The notes beneath the pieces are model-generated. The model did not search any database. It was given only the letters and a program-made list of their open reading frames with translations, and had not been told where the DNA came from. From Fimbriimonadia bacterium (GTDB lineage Bacteria > Armatimonadota > Fimbriimonadia > Fimbriimonadales > GBS-DC): a stretch of 64,000 nucleotides of DNA. Positions 60,378 to 64,000 of the stretch are shown in pieces. Where the stretch lies: NCBI GenBank assembly GCA_026129765.1, contig JAHCHP010000007.1, positions 83,987 to 147,986 on the forward strand, written 5' to 3'. Each line of letters opens with the position of its first letter. Position 1 is the first letter of the stretch. Made by a program: the position numbers and the translations under genes.

Positions 60378-61307
60378 TTAACGCGCCCAGACATAGACCA
60401 GAATCTCTTCTTTCAACGCGCTTTTCGCCTTAACCAAATAGCCGCTTTGGTCAGGCGTTCGCTCTTTATGCGTCACAATGGAAGAGACCCCGCTGGGCGC
60501 GATGTCCAACAAACTGCCCGTCATCATAGGGTTGATGCCTATCAGAGAAGGGTGCTTCTGAACCGCCGCCAAGATACCCGTTTCCCATTGCTGGCGTTCA
60601 GAATCGGTCCAGGGCGGCGGATTGAAGGAAGGTTGCGCCACTATCTCTGCCCCCAAATCGACCACTTGCTTAACCAGCTCCGGGAAAAAGAGGTCATAGC
60701 AAATCAACACACCCACCTTGCCGAAAGGTGTTTCAAACACAGAGAGATTCCGGGCAGGCGCGGGCGACAGGTTCAAACCCGATTCGGCTTCTAACGGGAC
60801 TAATTTCACTTTGCGCTGCGTGTGAATCCATTCGCCTTTGGGAGAGAAGGAATAGGTGGTGTTATAGACTTGTCCATCGTCGCCTGCAATCGGCGCGCTG
60901 CCCGCAATCAGCCAACATTGACTATCTTTGGCTGCCTGTGAAAAAGCGTCCAAATAAGCCCGTTGAACAAAAGGACTGGAGCATCGAAGCAGCGCGCGAA
61001 CCATCTCAGGCTGGGACGCCTCTTTGGGAAGAAGCGGCATCAATTCCGAGGCGCGAATCTGGATCAGTTGCAAGCCCGCCTCTTGAATCGTTCGGCACTC
61101 TTTAACCTGCGCGAAATGCTCGGTAAAAATCAGCCCCAGTCCCACGTCTTCGGGAAAAACGATCAGCGCGGGATGTTTGGCGTCGGTTTTCTGGCGCGCC
61201 TGCCGGGTCAACCCAGAAACGCGCTTCTTGAATTTCGATTCGCTGGCGTAATCGTCCCAACGCGCCGCCATTTGCAATGCCACTAATGCCACCTGCTGTT
61301 TCATCAC
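60378..61307 (-). CDS. Carbon-nitrogen hydrolase (nitrilase superfamily)
   Basis: A 309-residue cytoplasmic hydrolase. The nitrilase-fold catalytic triad is readable: Glu53 in VFPED, Lys166 in TQRKVKLVP, and Cys203 in LICYDLFFPE. The order E, K, C with this spacing fits amidases and carbamoylases. Insertions between residues 60 and 120 (AQVKECRTIQEAG and later QPEMVRALLRCSS) make it longer than the usual 270-residue members. The substrate is unknown; neither neighbour suggests one. The start ATG lies at 61307, about 260 bases from the divergent aceB gene. Confidence 0.85.
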   Translation of the reverse strand: MMKQQVALVALQMAARWDDYASESKFKKRVSGLTRQARQKTDAKHPALIVFPEDVGLGLIFTEHFAQVKECRTIQEAGLQLIQIRASELMPLLPKEASQPEMVRALLRCSSPFVQRAYLDAFSQAAKDSQCWLIAGSAPIAGDDGQVYNTTYSFSPKGEWIHTQRKVKLVPLEAESGLNLSPAPARNLSVFETPFGKVGVLICYDLFFPELVKQVVDLGAEIVAQPSFNPPPWTDSERQQWETGILAAVQKHPSLIGINPMMTGSLLDIAPSGVSSIVTHKERTPDQSGYLVKAKSALKEEILVYVWAR

Positions 61308-61389
61308 CCATGATTATAGATGATGATGTCCAATTTCAGCAAAAATGGAGAACCCAGTCAGTTTACCTGTCAACCCATACCGGTAATCG

Positions 61390-61398
61390 TGCTATACT
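61390..61398 (+). promoter_or_regulatory. aceB: Extended -10 promoter upstream of aceB
   Basis: TGC-TATACT is an extended -10 element, 170 bases before the aceB start. The transcript would carry a leader of about 160 bases containing repeat family A. Confidence 0.45.
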
Positions 61399-61473
61399 AT
61401 TTACTATTGGACGATGGCGTCCAATCTGACCTCAAGGCATCGGAGTAGCCCAATGTATCGTGAAAGGCGGCTC

Positions 61474-61515
61474 CGGTTCCTCTTGCATGCAGGGGGAACC
61501 TTACGGAGGGGGTTT
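61474..61515 (+). repeat. Palindromic repeat family A, copy 4, in the aceB leader
   Basis: GGTTCCTCTTGCATGCAGGG continues as GGAACCTTACGGAGGGGGTT and a run of T (TTTTTGTTTTT). The hairpin plus T-run looks like an intrinsic terminator ahead of aceB. It leaves no other gene in the 260-base space upstream of aceB. Confidence 0.8.
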
Positions 61516-61567
61516 TTGTTTTTACTTTCCATCGCCTTAAAGTCAGTTTTAACCAGTGGAGGCTTGT

Positions 61568-63178
61568 ATGAACGAACTTGAGTTGAATCGCTTGCTTCAA
61601 TCGGAGCGGATTGAAGTTTGCGGCAGCGTTGACGCGGCATTTGCCGAGATTCTTACTCCTGAAGCCTTGTTGTTCACCACCCGGCTGGAACGCGAATTCC
61701 GAGCCAAACGCGAGCAACTGCTCGCAGACCGCGCTGTGAAACAGGCGCGAATCAATGCGGGAATCATGCCCGATTTCTTGAAGGAAACGGAGTCGATCCG
61801 CCAAGGCGATTGGCGCGTTGCCTCTCCGCCCCCCGACCTGTCGGATCGACGGGTCGAGATCACAGGACCTGTGGATCGTAAAATGGTGATCAACGCGTTG
61901 AATTCGGGCGCGAAGGTGTTCATGGCGGATTTTGAGGACTCCCATTCCCCCACCTGGCAAGGCACGATAGAGGGGCAAATCAACATGCGCGATGCCGTGC
62001 GCGGAACGATTGAATTCCGCAATCCCGACGGCAAAGAGTATCGCCTGAATGATCAACCTGCCGTGTTATGTGTGCGACCGCGCGGCTGGCACCTCATAGA
62101 AAAACATCTGCTGGTGGACGGTCAGCCTATGTCTGCCTCCCTGTTTGACTTTGGGCTTTACTTTTTCCATAACGCGCAAGCCCTCATGGACAAAGGCTCC
62201 GGTCCCTACTTCTATCTGCCCAAACTGGAATGTCATCGCGAGGCGAGGCTCTGGAACGAGGTGTTCAAAAGCGCGCAATCCATGATGGCTATCCAACACG
62301 GAACCATCCGGGCGACGGTGTTGATCGAGAACATCTTGGCAGCATTTGAATGTGATGAGATTTTGTATGAACTGCGCGACCATTCTGCCGGTCTCAATAG
62401 CGGAAGATGGGATTACCTGTTCAGCGTGATTCGCAAGTTCCAAAACAAAACAGACCTAATACTGCCCGACCGCGCGACCCTGACCATGACCGTGCCATTC
62501 ATGAAGGCGTATTCAGAATTAGTCGTTCAAACCTGTCACCGGCGAGGCATTCATGCGATTGGCGGCATGGCAGCGCAGATTCCCATCCGGCATGACCCTG
62601 AAGCCAACGAGGCGGCTTTGGCAAAAGTGGCGGCGGACAAAGAGCGCGAAGTGTCGGAAGGCTACGATGGCACTTGGGTCGCTCATCCCGGCTTGATCCC
62701 AATGGTCAAAGCGATTTTTGATCAACACATGCCCGCACCGAACCAGATTGGACGCATTCCCTCCCAGCGCGTCATCACAGCGCAAGACCTGCTCAATTTC
62801 CCTTCAGGAGACATCACCGAGTCGGGGCTGCGATTGAACTTGAATGTGAGTCTGCGATACCTGGAGTCTTGGCTTCGGGGCGTGGGTTGTGTTGCGATAA
62901 ACTCCCTGATGGAAGACGCGGCAACGGTGGAAATATCACGTTCGCAAATATGGCAATGGATCAAACGTGGAGCAAAATTGCAGGATGGACGCCAAATCAC
63001 TCTAAGTTTTTCGCTCGAATTGGCTCAAAATGAATTAGAAAAGATCAAATCGGAGATCGGAAGCGAAGCCTTCGCGAACAGCCGTTATGCGGACGCCGCG
63101 AAACTGATGAAGCAATTCATCAGCGACGACTCTTTTGTTGAGTTTATCACGCTCATCGCTTACGACCAACTCGATTAA
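61568..63178 (+). CDS. aceB: Malate synthase A
   Basis: A 536-residue malate synthase of the A type (the glyoxylate-shunt form of Gram-negatives and plants), which joins glyoxylate and acetyl-CoA to malate. Conserved blocks are FMADFEDSHSPTW, LYLP-like FYLPKLECHREARLW, and RDHSAGLNSGRWDYLFSVI. ATG 61568 stands 5 bases after GGAGG (61558-61562); the open frame extends 12 bases further upstream to a less suitable ATG. The next gene, isocitrate lyase, begins 24 bases after its stop, so the pair forms an aceBA operon. The upstream leader carries a family A palindrome. Confidence 0.97.
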   Translation: MNELELNRLLQSERIEVCGSVDAAFAEILTPEALLFTTRLEREFRAKREQLLADRAVKQARINAGIMPDFLKETESIRQGDWRVASPPPDLSDRRVEITGPVDRKMVINALNSGAKVFMADFEDSHSPTWQGTIEGQINMRDAVRGTIEFRNPDGKEYRLNDQPAVLCVRPRGWHLIEKHLLVDGQPMSASLFDFGLYFFHNAQALMDKGSGPYFYLPKLECHREARLWNEVFKSAQSMMAIQHGTIRATVLIENILAAFECDEILYELRDHSAGLNSGRWDYLFSVIRKFQNKTDLILPDRATLTMTVPFMKAYSELVVQTCHRRGIHAIGGMAAQIPIRHDPEANEAALAKVAADKEREVSEGYDGTWVAHPGLIPMVKAIFDQHMPAPNQIGRIPSQRVITAQDLLNFPSGDITESGLRLNLNVSLRYLESWLRGVGCVAINSLMEDAATVEISRSQIWQWIKRGAKLQDGRQITLSFSLELAQNELEKIKSEIGSEAFANSRYADAAKLMKQFISDDSFVEFITLIAYDQLD

Positions 63179-63202
63179 GCATAGTAAGGCAGGAGGACGA
63201 CG

Positions 63203-64000
63203 ATGTCAACAACACAATCATTAGAAAATCAATGGACAACTGATGCCCGCTGGAATGGCATCACACGCCCTTACAAAGCGGAGGATGTGGCTCGAATGCG
63301 CGGCTCCGTTCTGATACAGCAGACGCTTGCGGATATCGGCGCGCGTCGACTGTGGGATTTGATGCATACGGAGCCTTATGTTGCGGCTCTGGGCGCGATG
63401 ACCGGAACCCAAGCGGTTCAGATGGTGCAGGCAGGCTTGAAGGCGATCTATCTCAGCGGCTGGCAAGTGGCGGCTGACGCAAACCTGTTGGGCCATACCT
63501 ACCCCGATATGAGCCTCTATCCCGTCAACAGCGTGCCGATGATCGTCAAGCGAATCAACAACGCTTTCAAACGCGAAGACGAAAAGCAGCACGCGCAAGG
63601 GCGAAGCGATCATCACTGGTTCGCGCCCATCATCGCCGACGCGGAGGCAGGTTTTGGCGGCGTTCTGCATGCATTTGAATTGACCAAAGCGTTGATTGAA
63701 GCGGGCGCCGCAGGCGTTCACTTTGAAGATCAACTGGCTTCAGCCAAGAAGTGCGGGCATTTGGGCGGGAAGGTGCTGGTTCCGACCCGCGAGTTCGTTC
63801 AAAAGTTGGTGGCGGCGCGGTTTGCTGCCGATGTGATGGGCGTGCCGACGGTGATTATCGCGCGCACCGATGCCCTCAACGCGAAGCTGTTGACCAGCGA
63901 CGTCGATCCGTATGACCAGCCTTTCCTAACCGGCGAACGCACGTACGAAGGGTTCCATGCGACGCTTGGCGGCTTAGAGATCACGATTGCGCGCGGCTTG
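63203..64000 (+). CDS. aceA: Isocitrate lyase, 3' end cut by window
   Basis: The frame is open from ATG 63203, behind AGGAGG, to the window end (266 codons seen; the family has about 430). The N-terminus [15 protein letters not shown] and [14 protein letters not shown], the [11 protein letters not shown] block, and the catalytic motif KKCGH ([10 protein letters not shown]), with the nucleophile-region Cys, are diagnostic. The enzyme cleaves isocitrate to succinate and glyoxylate, which aceB then uses. It shares the aceB transcript. The missing part lies beyond base 64000; nothing visible suggests truncation of the gene itself. Confidence 0.96.
   Translation, partial: MSTTQSLENQWTTDARWNGITRPYKAEDVARMRGSVLIQQTLADIGARRLWDLMHTEPYVAALGAMTGTQAVQMVQAGLKAIYLSGWQVAADANLLGHTYPDMSLYPVNSVPMIVKRINNAFKREDEKQHAQGRSDHHWFAPIIADAEAGFGGVLHAFELTKALIEAGAAGVHFEDQLASAKKCGHLGGKVLVPTREFVQKLVAARFAADVMGVPTVIIARTDALNAKLLTSDVDPYDQPFLTGERTYEGFHATLGGLEITIARGL

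Noticed and set aside
61308..61567. Known riboswitch in the aceB leader
   Set aside because: The only structure found is the family A repeat, which also occurs at 10874 and 32543 away from any leader; no known riboswitch core was recognised.

Overview
The window looks like a moderately GC-rich (roughly 52%), Gram-negative, free-living bacterium. Lipopolysaccharide or capsule-type glycan genes, an MlaE/MlaF lipid transporter, a large predicted outer-membrane protein and a lipoprotein argue for a diderm envelope. A BTAD/NB-ARC/TPR regulator, EF-hand/dockerin-like C-terminal tails (consensus VDDxDLLLVL) and many exported proteins of unknown family fit Armatimonadota best, but that assignment is an inference. 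No rRNA, tRNA, CRISPR array or transposase was seen.

Layout. 1-10.8 kb: twelve surface-glycan genes on one strand, almost all joined by ATGA-type overlaps (asparagine synthase end, Wzy-like polymerase, three GT4 glycosyltransferases, UDP-GlcNAc 2-epimerase, PIG-L deacetylase, methyltransferase, WbqC protein, initiating sugar-phosphate transferase, NeuD/PglD acetyltransferase, DegT aminotransferase). 10.8-14.4 kb: an AT-richer accessory patch with repeats, an exported orphan protein, a propeller lipoprotein and a gene broken by an in-frame TAA. 14.4-17.7 kb: a 1077-residue BTAD regulator. 17.7-24.8 kb: SDR and flavin monooxygenase, a soluble HtrA-like protease coupled to a LuxR regulator with a degenerate receiver, a DUF1287 protein and ClpB. 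24.8-32.5 kb: a gene relic, a repeat-bearing predicted outer-membrane protein with an anti-sigma factor, UvrD/PcrA helicase and a lone SdhC. 32.5-40.7 kb: a GH42-like glycosidase with a sialate O-acetylesterase, a C39-like peptidase, an orphan adenine methyltransferase and an SDR. 40.8-44.2 kb: a 2-oxoacid dehydrogenase operon (E1alpha, E1beta, E2). 44.3-48.4 kb: a heavily decayed DUF4011/DUF3320-type defence-like helicase. 48.4-54.7 kb: a SpoIID/dockerin-like secreted protein, a PilZ protein, a tiny very basic protein, a protein with twelve GxDxY repeats and a DUF5658 protein. 54.8-60.2 kb: ExoD, MlaE-MlaF coupled to a GT39 transferase, an acyl-CoA synthetase and an ASCH protein. 60.3-64 kb: a nitrilase-family hydrolase and the glyoxylate-shunt pair aceB-aceA, the latter cut by the window end.

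How it fits together: the left end builds and exports a glycan whose first sugar may be an acetylated amino sugar. The right end combines fatty-acid activation, malate synthase and isocitrate lyase, and so supports growth on acetate or fatty acids. Three families of short palindromic repeats sit between genes. The least explained parts are the two neighbouring TAA-interrupted frames at 11-14 kb, the 75-85-residue periodic outer-membrane protein, the twelve-repeat GxDxY protein, the 35-residue arginine/lysine-rich protein with its own promoter and terminator, and the same-orientation palindromes, one of which lies in the aceBA leader. I did not find a complete, clearly new multi-gene system.
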